From Gracilibacillus timonensis (GTDB taxonomy: Bacteria; Bacillota; Bacilli; Bacillales; Amphibacillaceae), in the NCBI RefSeq assembly GCF_900086715.1, contig NZ_FLKH01000012.1, positions 434,001 to 498,000 on the forward strand: a stretch of 64,000 nt of DNA. Reading direction: 5' to 3'. The stretch's first letter is position 1. Every line of letters begins with the position of its first letter. Below the pieces are notes generated by a model that saw only the letters and a program-made list of their open reading frames with translations, was not told where the DNA came from and ran no database searches. The position numbers and the translations under genes were made by a program. Shown here in pieces: positions 55,971-64,000 of this stretch.

Positions 55971-58900
55971 TAAACTGTAATAGCTCGCGAATCTCTTCCT
56001 CTGATAATTTAGATAACAAGGTTTCACCAGGCTGAATAATTTGATCAACCAGCTCTCTTTTTTTGTGCTGGAGTTGATAAATTTTCTCCTCAATCGTTCC
56101 TTCTGTAATAAAACGAATAACCTGCACGACATTTTTTTGTCCAATTCGATGGGCCCTTCCAGCTGCTTGCTCTTCAACGGCAGGGTTCCACCATAGATCA
56201 TATAAGATTACGGTGTCTGCACCGGTTAGATTCAATCCAGTTCCCCCAGCCTTTAAGGAGATCAAAAAGAAACCACGTTCGCCGCTGTTAAATGCCTCGA
56301 CCATTTCCAAGCGTTGAGAGGAAGGAGTAGAGCCATCTAGATAGAAGACATCCTTTCCATTGGCTGTTAAGGTGTCACGAATCATGGACAGCATGCTGGA
56401 AAATTGGGAAAAAATCAAGGTCCTTTTTCCGTTTGCTTCCAGCTCGTCAGTCAGGCTGACTAATTGTTCCAACTTACCAGATTTGCCTGTGTAGTTTTCT
56501 AAAAAGAGGCTGGGGTGACAACAAATTTGCCGTAACCTCGTTAATCCGGCTAAGATTTGCAGCTTGCCTCGCTCAAAGCCGCTGGAGGCGATCGTTTCAT
56601 CCAGTTCTGACTGAATCCGCTGTAGGTAACCAATGTAGACTTCTTTTTGTTCTTTAGTTAACTCCGAGTATTGCACGGATTCGATTTTATCCGGTAATTC
56701 ATCTAATACTTCCCGTTTGATTCTTCGTAAGATAAAGGGACGGGTGATTTTGGCGATATAATCAGGGTGCATATTGCTAAAGGATTTCTTATTGCCAAAC
56801 AGTCCAGGCGAAATCGTATAAAAAATCGACCATAGCTCATCTAATGCATTCTCAATCGGCGTACCACTTAAGGCGAAAAACTGTTTGCCTTGTAAGGCGC
56901 GTACCGATTTAGCGGTAAGTGTTAAATGATTTTTAATCGCTTGCGCTTCGTCCAAAATAATACAATCAAAAAGGTGCTCTTCGTACATGGAATAATCTTT
57001 GCGCAGGATCGGATAGGATGTAATAATCACATCTGTCTCCGTGAGTGTTTCTAATAATTGTTCCCGTTCTTGCTTATTGCCGATCATCACCGCTGATGAT
57101 AAACTTGGCGCAAATTTCTCGATTTCCTTTTGCCAATTATATAATAAGGAGGCAGGGGCAACGACAAGTACCTGGTAATTTCCCTTGCTTTGACTAGCTT
57201 CAGAGAGTATATAACTAATCGTTTGCAAGGTTTTTCCCAGCCCCATATCATCGGCCAGAATGCCGCCTAAATGATAATGGGAGAGTGCCTTCATCCACTG
57301 ATATCCCGTTACTTGGTAATCCCGCATGTCAGCCTGGAGTTGGTCTGGTAAAGCAAATTGCAACTTTTCAGGGTGTTTTAATTCTTCCAGCATCGTTTGA
57401 AACGCCTGACTATAACGGAGATCTGTTTTATTTAGCGCTTCTTCTACTTGAAAGGTACGGGCAGCAGGTACTTTCACCTCTCCGTCTTCCAATTGACCTT
57501 TGCTTAATTGCAAGGCCTCCTGTAATTGATGAAAGGAGGAGAAATCTTCCCTGTCCAAATTGATAAGCGTGCCGTTCGGGATGCGATAATACCTTTTTTT
57601 CTCGATTAAGGCTTGAAGAATCTGCTGAACATCTTGGTCAGAGATACCTTCAATGTTAAAAGAGATGTCTAGCATGCCCTCGATCGATTGATAATCAACC
57701 GATGATTGCAGTTGGATATCGTCTAACCCACTGGCCATTTGTTTCACACTTTGTGCCAAGTAAATCGTAGCGATCTGTTCCAGTTGTTCCACGCCATCAT
57801 GAATAAAATGAAAAATCGCATCATCGTTGAACAGATAATAGGTTTGATTCATTTCCATAAAGGCTTGCTCATGGATGGTTTCAATGACCTGATTTTCTCG
57901 ATAGGTATCCCGTTTCACAATTTTTCCAGAGTATCGGTTATCGGAAAAAGGGGTGAACACCTCGCTACCATAGTGAAATTCCACTACAGCTTTTAAGGCA
58001 CCTTCCACTTCATCGATATATACCTTTGTTTCCAAGGGTTCCGTATTGATTTGTTCCTTCATTGGTTCGGACAGCTTGATATTTCCTACTTGTTCGAACT
58101 GTGGCAGGACATTCTGGACAAACTCATTCATTTCATCCGCCGATATTGTCTGTTTTGCCTTATTTGAAAAAGGAATCACCCGAAATAATTTATCCATGAT
58201 TTGTTTTTGTTCGTAGGTGATTTTGTAAAAATATTGATCATGAATCACATAGTAATAACTTTCTAAAAAAAAGTAATGAGATAGGTCAGTTATCTCCAGA
58301 GTGTAACGTTTGGAAGCCTGGTAATCCAAGTGAAATTGTAATTGTTCATTCATATTTTCCACTTGAATGGCGCTATATTCTTTATTCGACGCAGAGCGAA
58401 AGGTGTAGTTCATCCCTGATAGCTGTTGTAACAGCTGATCTGTTAAACTTGGCGGGATTAATATGCTGCGCGGTTGTTCCATCTTTAGGACATAATTAGT
58501 ACCTAACAGCTTTTCTTGCTCCCAACAAGCCACTAACATTTCCAGCATTTGTTTATCTTTTATCGAAAAATAATCGGTATTAGGTTGAAAGGTATAGCTC
58601 TGATTGACTTTATAAGGCTGATTTTTTTGAAATGCCTTGATAAATTCTCGGATATCACGAATGACATAAGGCCGTTTGTGTCCAAGCTTGAGTTCCATAC
58701 TTAAGACATGTTGCCCTGTTTTATTTGATTTATGGAGGCATAAGATATATTCCGTTGTTACCATTAATGACTCCTGATGGGATTCTTGACTCGCTTCCTG
58801 TGGAGATCGAAAGCTATGCAGCAATTGTTTTGCAAATAAATCGGTCTCTTGCGTTGGCAGCGGGGAGGTTCCTCGATCCACTGCGAACCGTTTGCGATTG

Positions 58901-59175
58901 GAAGAATCCTGCTGCGTGATGGCTAGTAGAACCGCCGCAACATGCTTACACGTACCATGTGTAGCAAAGGCGGGACAGTTGCAGGTGGCGTCTGCACGTA
59001 AATCATTATTAAAATAAATTCTTACCGTGTAAATCTTCGACCCCTTGACTAGTCCGCGCCAGGAGTTAGCTTCTGGATTATAGGAAAGACCATAGACCTT
59101 TCCATCTTCAAAATAGCTTTTCCCTCGCCGATAGAAGCGATCACCGGTGAGTTCGCGAATTGATTGTTTCGACAT
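55948..59175 (-). CDS. SNF2-family helicase with SWIM zinc finger (YwqA-like)
   Basis: This protein of about 1075 residues has an N-terminal SWIM domain (CNCPAFATHGTCKH), a long middle region and a C-terminal SNF2/RapA-type ATPase core. Motif I is DDMGLGKTLQT, motif II DEAQAIKN, motif V KAGGTGLNLTGADTVI and motif VI AAGRAHRIGQ. The role is likely DNA or nucleoprotein remodelling; no partner is evident. ATG 59175 (MSKQSIREL) is a conservative start; TTG at 59190 and a longer frame to 59253 are alternatives. Confidence 0.9.
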   Translation of the reverse strand: MSKQSIRELTGDRFYRRGKSYFEDGKVYGLSYNPEANSWRGLVKGSKIYTVRIYFNNDLRADATCNCPAFATHGTCKHVAAVLLAITQQDSSNRKRFAVDRGTSPLPTQETDLFAKQLLHSFRSPQEASQESHQESLMVTTEYILCLHKSNKTGQHVLSMELKLGHKRPYVIRDIREFIKAFQKNQPYKVNQSYTFQPNTDYFSIKDKQMLEMLVACWEQEKLLGTNYVLKMEQPRSILIPPSLTDQLLQQLSGMNYTFRSASNKEYSAIQVENMNEQLQFHLDYQASKRYTLEITDLSHYFFLESYYYVIHDQYFYKITYEQKQIMDKLFRVIPFSNKAKQTISADEMNEFVQNVLPQFEQVGNIKLSEPMKEQINTEPLETKVYIDEVEGALKAVVEFHYGSEVFTPFSDNRYSGKIVKRDTYRENQVIETIHEQAFMEMNQTYYLFNDDAIFHFIHDGVEQLEQIATIYLAQSVKQMASGLDDIQLQSSVDYQSIEGMLDISFNIEGISDQDVQQILQALIEKKRYYRIPNGTLINLDREDFSSFHQLQEALQLSKGQLEDGEVKVPAARTFQVEEALNKTDLRYSQAFQTMLEELKHPEKLQFALPDQLQADMRDYQVTGYQWMKALSHYHLGGILADDMGLGKTLQTISYILSEASQSKGNYQVLVVAPASLLYNWQKEIEKFAPSLSSAVMIGNKQEREQLLETLTETDVIITSYPILRKDYSMYEEHLFDCIILDEAQAIKNHLTLTAKSVRALQGKQFFALSGTPIENALDELWSIFYTISPGLFGNKKSFSNMHPDYIAKITRPFILRRIKREVLDELPDKIESVQYSELTKEQKEVYIGYLQRIQSELDETIASSGFERGKLQILAGLTRLRQICCHPSLFLENYTGKSGKLEQLVSLTDELEANGKRTLIFSQFSSMLSMIRDTLTANGKDVFYLDGSTPSSQRLEMVEAFNSGERGFFLISLKAGGTGLNLTGADTVILYDLWWNPAVEEQAAGRAHRIGQKNVVQVIRFITEGTIEEKIYQLQHKKRELVDQIIQPGETLLSKLSEEEIRELLQFNEKQESL

Positions 59176-59402
59176 GTTGATCTTTTGCAAAACGATCCCA
59201 TCCTTATTAAAAGAATTCATCATTCCATTATAGCAGATTCTGCAAGTAATCACGAGCTTGTTACTGTTTTTTTCAAAAATAAATGTTAAAATAAAGAAGG
59301 TTATCAGAAAATCATTTTAACTATTTAAAGTAAGTGTTCCAATCAATGCATGATTGGAGCAACCTCTATAAAGGGAATGTGACATAGAAAGAAGGTAAAT
59401 GA

Positions 59403-60986
59403 ATGGAGCTACAGGAACAAGTGCAAAAACGCAAAACCTTTGCGATTATTTCTCACCCTGACGCTGGAAAAACGACGATGACAGAAAAATTGCTGTTATT
59501 TGGAAACTTAATTCGTTCAGCTGGGACTGTGAAAGGGAAGAAAACAGGAAAGTATGCCACATCTGATTGGATGGAGATTGAGAAACAACGTGGTATCTCT
59601 GTCACCTCTAGTGTGATGAATTTTGATTATAAGGGGCATAAGGTCAATATTTTGGATACGCCTGGTCACGAAGACTTCAGTGAGGACACTTACCGCACCT
59701 TAACTGCCGTGGATAGTGTGGTTATGATTATTGACGCAACAAAAGGGATCGAAGCGCAAACGATTAAGCTGTTTAAGGTTTGTAAAATGAGAGGTATTCC
59801 GATTTTTACCTTTATTAATAAATTGGACCGTGAAGGCAGGGAACCGCTTGATCTATTGGATCAGATTGAAGAGGTATTAAATATTGAAACTTATCCGATG
59901 AATTGGCCGGTAGGAATGGGCAAGCGGTTCTTAGGCATTTTGGATCGCTATCATGACCGGTTTGTCCAGTTTAATGGTAATGAGGAAGAATCCTATATTC
60001 CAATGGATGAGGTTAGCTCACTTGCCGTGTCTGAGGATCCGACATATCAAGAGACAGTCGAAGAATTGGCGTTATTGGACGAAGCTGGGGATCAATTTTC
60101 TTTAGAACGTGTATTAGCAGGGGATCAGACACCTGTATTTTTCGGCAGTGCGTTGGCCCCATTTGGTGTGCAGACCTTCTTTGATACCTTTATTCAAATG
60201 GCACCGTCACCAGGCCCTCGTCGCACGGTGGAGGCTGTAGTTAGTCCAGACAATCCCGATTTTTCTGGGTTTATTTTTAAGATTCAAGCGAATATGAACC
60301 CACAACACCGTGATCGGATTGCCTTTTTACGGGTTTGTTCCGGCAGGTTTGAACGTGGTATGAATGTAACACTTGCCCGCACCGGAAAGTCGATTCGATT
60401 AGGACAGACGCAGCAATTTGTTGCTTCTTCTCGTGATACCGTGGAGGAGGCTTATGCCGGGGATATTATTGGCGTTTATGACCCAGGCTCTTATCGTATT
60501 GGTGATACACTTCTGGAAGGGAAATTGAAGGAGTCCTATGATGAGCTGCCACAGTTTCCGCCTGAAATGTTCCAACGTGTTACCGCAAAAAATGTAATGA
60601 AGGCCAAACAATTCAGAAAAGGGATCGAGCAGCTTGTGCAAGAAGGGGCCATTCAACTATTCCGCGGTTATCCGATGGACTCGATGATTATCGGTGCTGT
60701 TGGACAATTGCAGTATGATGTATTCCAACACCGCATGAGAAATGAATACAACGTGGAGGTATTACTAGAATCCATTGGTGACCGCATTCCACGTTGGCTT
60801 CGGTCAGAACAGGTTGACCCAAGTTTATTTGATGAACGAAATATGTTAGTGAAGGATCGTGAAGGCGATTTTTTGGTGTTATTCAAAAATGATTTCGCCC
60901 TGCGCTGGTTTACTGATAAACACCCTGATATCGAGCTGATTGATTTATATGAGGTCAATCAATATGATCAAACAACCCACAGCTAA
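59403..60986 (+). CDS. prfC: Peptide chain release factor 3
   Basis: This 527-residue GTPase recycles RF1/RF2. It has G1 [10 protein letters not shown], switch [11 protein letters not shown]4 NKLDR, beta-barrel domain II and the RF3 C-terminal block ([15 protein letters not shown]). prfC is not part of this region in B. subtilis. AAGAAGGTAA precedes the ATG. Its stop codon lies in the loop of the following terminator. Confidence 0.95.
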   Translation: MELQEQVQKRKTFAIISHPDAGKTTMTEKLLLFGNLIRSAGTVKGKKTGKYATSDWMEIEKQRGISVTSSVMNFDYKGHKVNILDTPGHEDFSEDTYRTLTAVDSVVMIIDATKGIEAQTIKLFKVCKMRGIPIFTFINKLDREGREPLDLLDQIEEVLNIETYPMNWPVGMGKRFLGILDRYHDRFVQFNGNEEESYIPMDEVSSLAVSEDPTYQETVEELALLDEAGDQFSLERVLAGDQTPVFFGSALAPFGVQTFFDTFIQMAPSPGPRRTVEAVVSPDNPDFSGFIFKIQANMNPQHRDRIAFLRVCSGRFERGMNVTLARTGKSIRLGQTQQFVASSRDTVEEAYAGDIIGVYDPGSYRIGDTLLEGKLKESYDELPQFPPEMFQRVTAKNVMKAKQFRKGIEQLVQEGAIQLFRGYPMDSMIIGAVGQLQYDVFQHRMRNEYNVEVLLESIGDRIPRWLRSEQVDPSLFDERNMLVKDREGDFLVLFKNDFALRWFTDKHPDIELIDLYEVNQYDQTTHS

Positions 60987-61000
60987 TGTGGGTTTTTCGT
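60975..61000 (+). terminator. Terminator overlapping the prfC stop codon
   Basis: ACCCACA pairs with TGTGGGT, then T5. The TAA stop is inside the 5-nt loop. Confidence 0.85.
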
Positions 61001-61127
61001 TCATTCATCCAGACCACGTAATAGCCGTTGAATGGAATAATAATCTTATCTTTTTCACAATAAAAGGGAATTGGGTATAATGGAGAGAATCAACGTCTAA
61101 CATGAAAATAAAAAATACAATAATCAA

Positions 61128-61141
61128 CGAATATTTGTTCG
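61128..61141 (+). promoter_or_regulatory. LexA (SOS) box upstream of uvrB
   Basis: CGAATATTTGTTCG differs from the Bacillus CGAAC-N4-GTTCG operator by one base. It lies about 20 bp upstream of a TATACT -10 (61162-61167), positioned to block the uvrBA promoter. Confidence 0.85.
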
Positions 61142-61197
61142 CTTTTTGTTGAGAAGTAGTGTATACTATTTACTAGGATAGAGAACGGAGGGACAGA

Positions 61198-63183
61198 ATG
61201 GATCAGCATACTTTTTCACTACAGTCACCATACCAGCCACAGGGCGATCAGCCAAGGGCGATTAAAGAGCTGGTGACGGGATTAGAAGAGAAAAAGCGTC
61301 ACCAGACGTTGCTAGGAGCCACCGGTACGGGTAAGACATTTACTGTTAGTAACGTGGTCAAGGAAGTCAATCGCCCAACCTTGGTGATTGCCCATAATAA
61401 GACGCTGGCAGGTCAATTGTATAGTGAGTTCAAGGAGTTTTTTCCGGATAATGCCGTCGAATATTTTGTTAGTTACTATGATTATTATCAACCAGAGGCC
61501 TATGTACCTTCGACCGATACCTTTATTGAAAAGGATGCCAGCATTAATGATGAAATAGATAAACTCAGACACTCGGCTACGTCATCACTTTTTGAACGTA
61601 ATGATGTCTTAATTGTGGCCAGTGTGTCTTGTATATATGGTTTAGGTTCGCCAGAAGAATATCGCAGTCAAGTGCTGTCTCTTAGAGTAGGTATGGAGAA
61701 GGATCGAGATGAACTGCTACGGGGATTAGTTGCGATCCAATATGCACGTAATGACATTGACTTTCAGCGTGGTACCTTTCGGGTACGTGGAGATTCCGTG
61801 GAGATTATCCCTGCTTCAAGGGAGGAGCAGTGTATCCGTGTGGAATTTTTTGGTGATGAAATTGATCGTATTCGTGAAGTGAATGCCTTAACAGGAGAAA
61901 TTATCGGGGATCGTGAGCATATTGCGATCTTCCCAGCTTCCCACTTCGTTACTCGTGAAGAGAAATTAAAAATTGCGATGGAGAATATCAAAAAAGAATT
62001 GAATGAACAGCTTGCCCGTTTTCGCGAAGAGGATAAACTATTGGAAGCACAGCGTATCGAGCAGCGTACCAATTACGATCTGGAAATGATGGAGGAAATG
62101 GGCTTTTGTTCCGGTATCGAAAACTATTCCCGGCACTTGGCTTTACGCGAACCTGGTTCTACTCCATATACCTTGCTTGATTATTTTCCAGATGATTCAT
62201 TAATTGTGATTGATGAGTCCCATGTTACCTTACCGCAGATTCGTGGTATGTATAATGGAGACCAGGCTCGTAAAAAGGTATTAGTTGATCATGGTTTTCG
62301 TCTGCCGTCCGCCTTGGATAACCGGCCATTAACTTTTCAGGAATTCGAATCGAAGTCTAATCAATTAATATACGTGTCTGCCACGCCAGGGCCGTATGAA
62401 CTAGAGCACACACCACAGATGATTGAACAAATTATCCGGCCAACAGGATTATTGGATCCGGAAGTAGATGTGCGACCGATTGACGGACAGGTGGATGATC
62501 TAATTGGTGAGATTAATAAGCGTACCCAGCGTAATGAACGAGTACTAGTCACTACCTTAACCAAGAAAATGTCAGAGGATTTAACCGATTATTTAAAAGA
62601 AGTCGGGTTGAAGGTGGCTTACTTACACTCGGAGATTAAGACCTTGGAACGAATTGAAGTCATTCGTGATTTGCGTGTGGGCAAGTATGATGTGCTAGTA
62701 GGTATTAACTTGTTACGGGAAGGTTTAGATATTCCAGAGGTATCCTTAGTTACCATTCTGGATGCCGATAAAGAAGGCTTCCTACGCTCAGAACGTTCAT
62801 TGATCCAAACGATGGGACGAGCGGCCCGTAATGAGAATGGTCTGGTTATTATGTATGCCGATAAGATGACGGATTCGATGCAACACGCGATTGATGAGAC
62901 CTACCGCCGCCGGGAAAAACAAATGGCCTACAATCAGCAGCACGGCATTATTCCGCAGACAATTAAAAAAGACGTGCGTGATGTAATTCGGGCGACCGTT
63001 GCAGCGGAGGATCAAGAAGGTTATGAAACAAAAGCAGAAGAAATTAGTAAAATGACGAAGAAAGAAAAGCAAAAGGTTATCGAAAACATGGAACAAGAAA
63101 TGAAGGATGCCGCAAAGGCGCTTGATTTTGAGCGTGCAGCAGAGCTTCGTGATCTTGTTTTAGAATTGAAAGCAGAAGGGTGA
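61198..63183 (+). CDS. uvrB: UvrABC excision repair protein B
   Basis: This 661-residue damage-verification helicase has Walker A GATGTGKT, the beta-hairpin [12 protein letters not shown], helicase motif VI MGRAARN and a C-terminal UVR domain ([20 protein letters not shown]). GGAGGGACAG precedes the ATG. It overlies an SOS-controlled promoter and continues into uvrA 5 bp later. Confidence 0.97.
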   Translation: MDQHTFSLQSPYQPQGDQPRAIKELVTGLEEKKRHQTLLGATGTGKTFTVSNVVKEVNRPTLVIAHNKTLAGQLYSEFKEFFPDNAVEYFVSYYDYYQPEAYVPSTDTFIEKDASINDEIDKLRHSATSSLFERNDVLIVASVSCIYGLGSPEEYRSQVLSLRVGMEKDRDELLRGLVAIQYARNDIDFQRGTFRVRGDSVEIIPASREEQCIRVEFFGDEIDRIREVNALTGEIIGDREHIAIFPASHFVTREEKLKIAMENIKKELNEQLARFREEDKLLEAQRIEQRTNYDLEMMEEMGFCSGIENYSRHLALREPGSTPYTLLDYFPDDSLIVIDESHVTLPQIRGMYNGDQARKKVLVDHGFRLPSALDNRPLTFQEFESKSNQLIYVSATPGPYELEHTPQMIEQIIRPTGLLDPEVDVRPIDGQVDDLIGEINKRTQRNERVLVTTLTKKMSEDLTDYLKEVGLKVAYLHSEIKTLERIEVIRDLRVGKYDVLVGINLLREGLDIPEVSLVTILDADKEGFLRSERSLIQTMGRAARNENGLVIMYADKMTDSMQHAIDETYRRREKQMAYNQQHGIIPQTIKKDVRDVIRATVAAEDQEGYETKAEEISKMTKKEKQKVIENMEQEMKDAAKALDFERAAELRDLVLELKAEG

Positions 63184-63188
63184 AAGCA

Positions 63189-64000
63189 ATGGCACAGAAA
63201 TCCATTTCTATAAAAGGCGCTCGCGCACACAATTTAAAAAATATATCTATAGATATTCCGAAAGATAAATTAGTAGTTTTAACTGGACTTTCTGGCTCTG
63301 GTAAATCCTCTTTGGCATTTGATACGATATATGCCGAGGGGCAACGACGCTATGTCGAGTCTTTATCAGCTTACGCGCGACAATTTCTAGGACAAATGGA
63401 CAAGCCGGATGTCGATTCAATCGAAGGGTTGTCACCGGCCATTTCAATCGATCAGAAAACAACGAGTAAGAACCCTAGATCTACCACAGGAACCGTCACC
63501 GAGATTTATGATTATATGCGTTTATTGTTTGCTAGGGTGGGGCATCCTATTTGTCCGAAGCATGGGGTGGAAATCACTTCACAAACGGTCGAAGAAATGG
63601 TCGATCGTGTAATGGCATATCCAGAACGAACGAAATTACAGATTTTGTCACCCGTAATTTCAGGCAGAAAAGGTACACACGTCAAAGTGTTGGATAATCT
63701 GCAAAAGGAAGGCTACATCCGTTTACGTATCGATGGCGAAATGCGGGAGATCACCGATGATATTCAATTAGATAAAAACAAGAAACACTCGATTGAAGTA
63801 GTGATTGACCGTATTGTTGTGAAAGAGGGGATCACGGGTCGCTTATCCGATTCTTTGGAGACGGCATTAAGACTAGGAGAAGGCAAAGTGATTGTCGATA
63901 TTATCGGAGAGGAAGAGCTATTATTTAGTGAGAATCATGCTTGTCCGATTTGCGGTTTTTCGATTGATGAATTAGAACCACGCCTGTTCTCCTTTAACAG
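63189..64000 (+). CDS. uvrA: UvrABC excision repair protein A, 5' part
   Basis: The first 270 codons are in the window; the gene runs off the end. It has [19 protein letters not shown], Walker [35 protein letters not shown] and the first zinc-finger half ([19 protein letters not shown]). ATG 63189 follows AGAAGGGTGA within the uvrB end. Confidence 0.96.
   Translation, partial: MAQKSISIKGARAHNLKNISIDIPKDKLVVLTGLSGSGKSSLAFDTIYAEGQRRYVESLSAYARQFLGQMDKPDVDSIEGLSPAISIDQKTTSKNPRSTTGTVTEIYDYMRLLFARVGHPICPKHGVEITSQTVEEMVDRVMAYPERTKLQILSPVISGRKGTHVKVLDNLQKEGYIRLRIDGEMREITDDIQLDKNKKHSIEVVIDRIVVKEGITGRLSDSLETALRLGEGKVIVDIIGEEELLFSENHACPICGFSIDELEPRLFSFN

Overview
The window is a chromosomal segment of a low-GC, endospore-lineage Bacillaceae. 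Gene order follows the Bacillus subtilis yvyE-degS-degU / degV-comF / flgM-hag-fliD-fliT / hpf-secA-prfB / ftsEX / ctpB-minJ / uvrBA region. Many proteins are very acidic, which fits a moderately halophilic or alkaliphilic relative such as Gracilibacillus or Amphibacillus. That genus guess is inference from gene order and protein composition only.

Layout. 1-410: tail of an SDR gene and two tRNAs (Thr-CGU, Ser-CGA). 434-5258: unknown protein, PBP3-type transpeptidase, class D sortase, a small ORF, and the YvyE/IMPACT protein. 5433-7366: degS-degU. 8044-11428: degV family, comFA, comFC, yvyF. 11451-17261: a sigma-D controlled flagellar block (flgM, flgN, flgK, flgL, yviE, fliW, csrA, hag). Its hag leader has a sigma-D promoter and two apparent CsrA sites. 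17332-26455: an AT-rich flagellin glycosylation island. It holds an alpha/beta hydrolase-like protein, an unrecognised protein, a Maf glycosyltransferase and a complete pseudaminic acid pathway (pseB, C, F, G, H, I).

26456-37325 interrupts the flagellar region. It carries a decayed second flagellin fragment, a YdaT-like protein, a membrane-protein gene broken by an IS200-type element, a degenerate EAL protein, an NADH-dehydrogenase-like flavoprotein and a MoxR/DUF58/DUF4129 operon. 37346-39673: fliD and a YjfB-like gene. 39812-42960 is an accessory patch of repeat arrays, a lipoprotein preceded by a 13-G tract, an orphan antitoxin and an IS256-family element. 43095-44296: flaG, fliS, fliT. 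The rest is housekeeping: hpf, secA, prfB (with the RF2 +1 frameshift site), ftsE-ftsX with an M23 hydrolase, ctpB, minJ, an SNF2 helicase, prfC, uvrB and the start of uvrA.

The most unusual signal is five intergenic tandem arrays and one lone remnant. They belong to three unrelated sequence families, yet nearly every spacing is 50 or 51 bp, and each unit carries a short inverted repeat. Two related arrays flank the accessory patch between fliD and flaG. One array runs into the poly-G tract in front of the lipoprotein, and another sits where the toxin partner of the orphan antitoxin would be expected.
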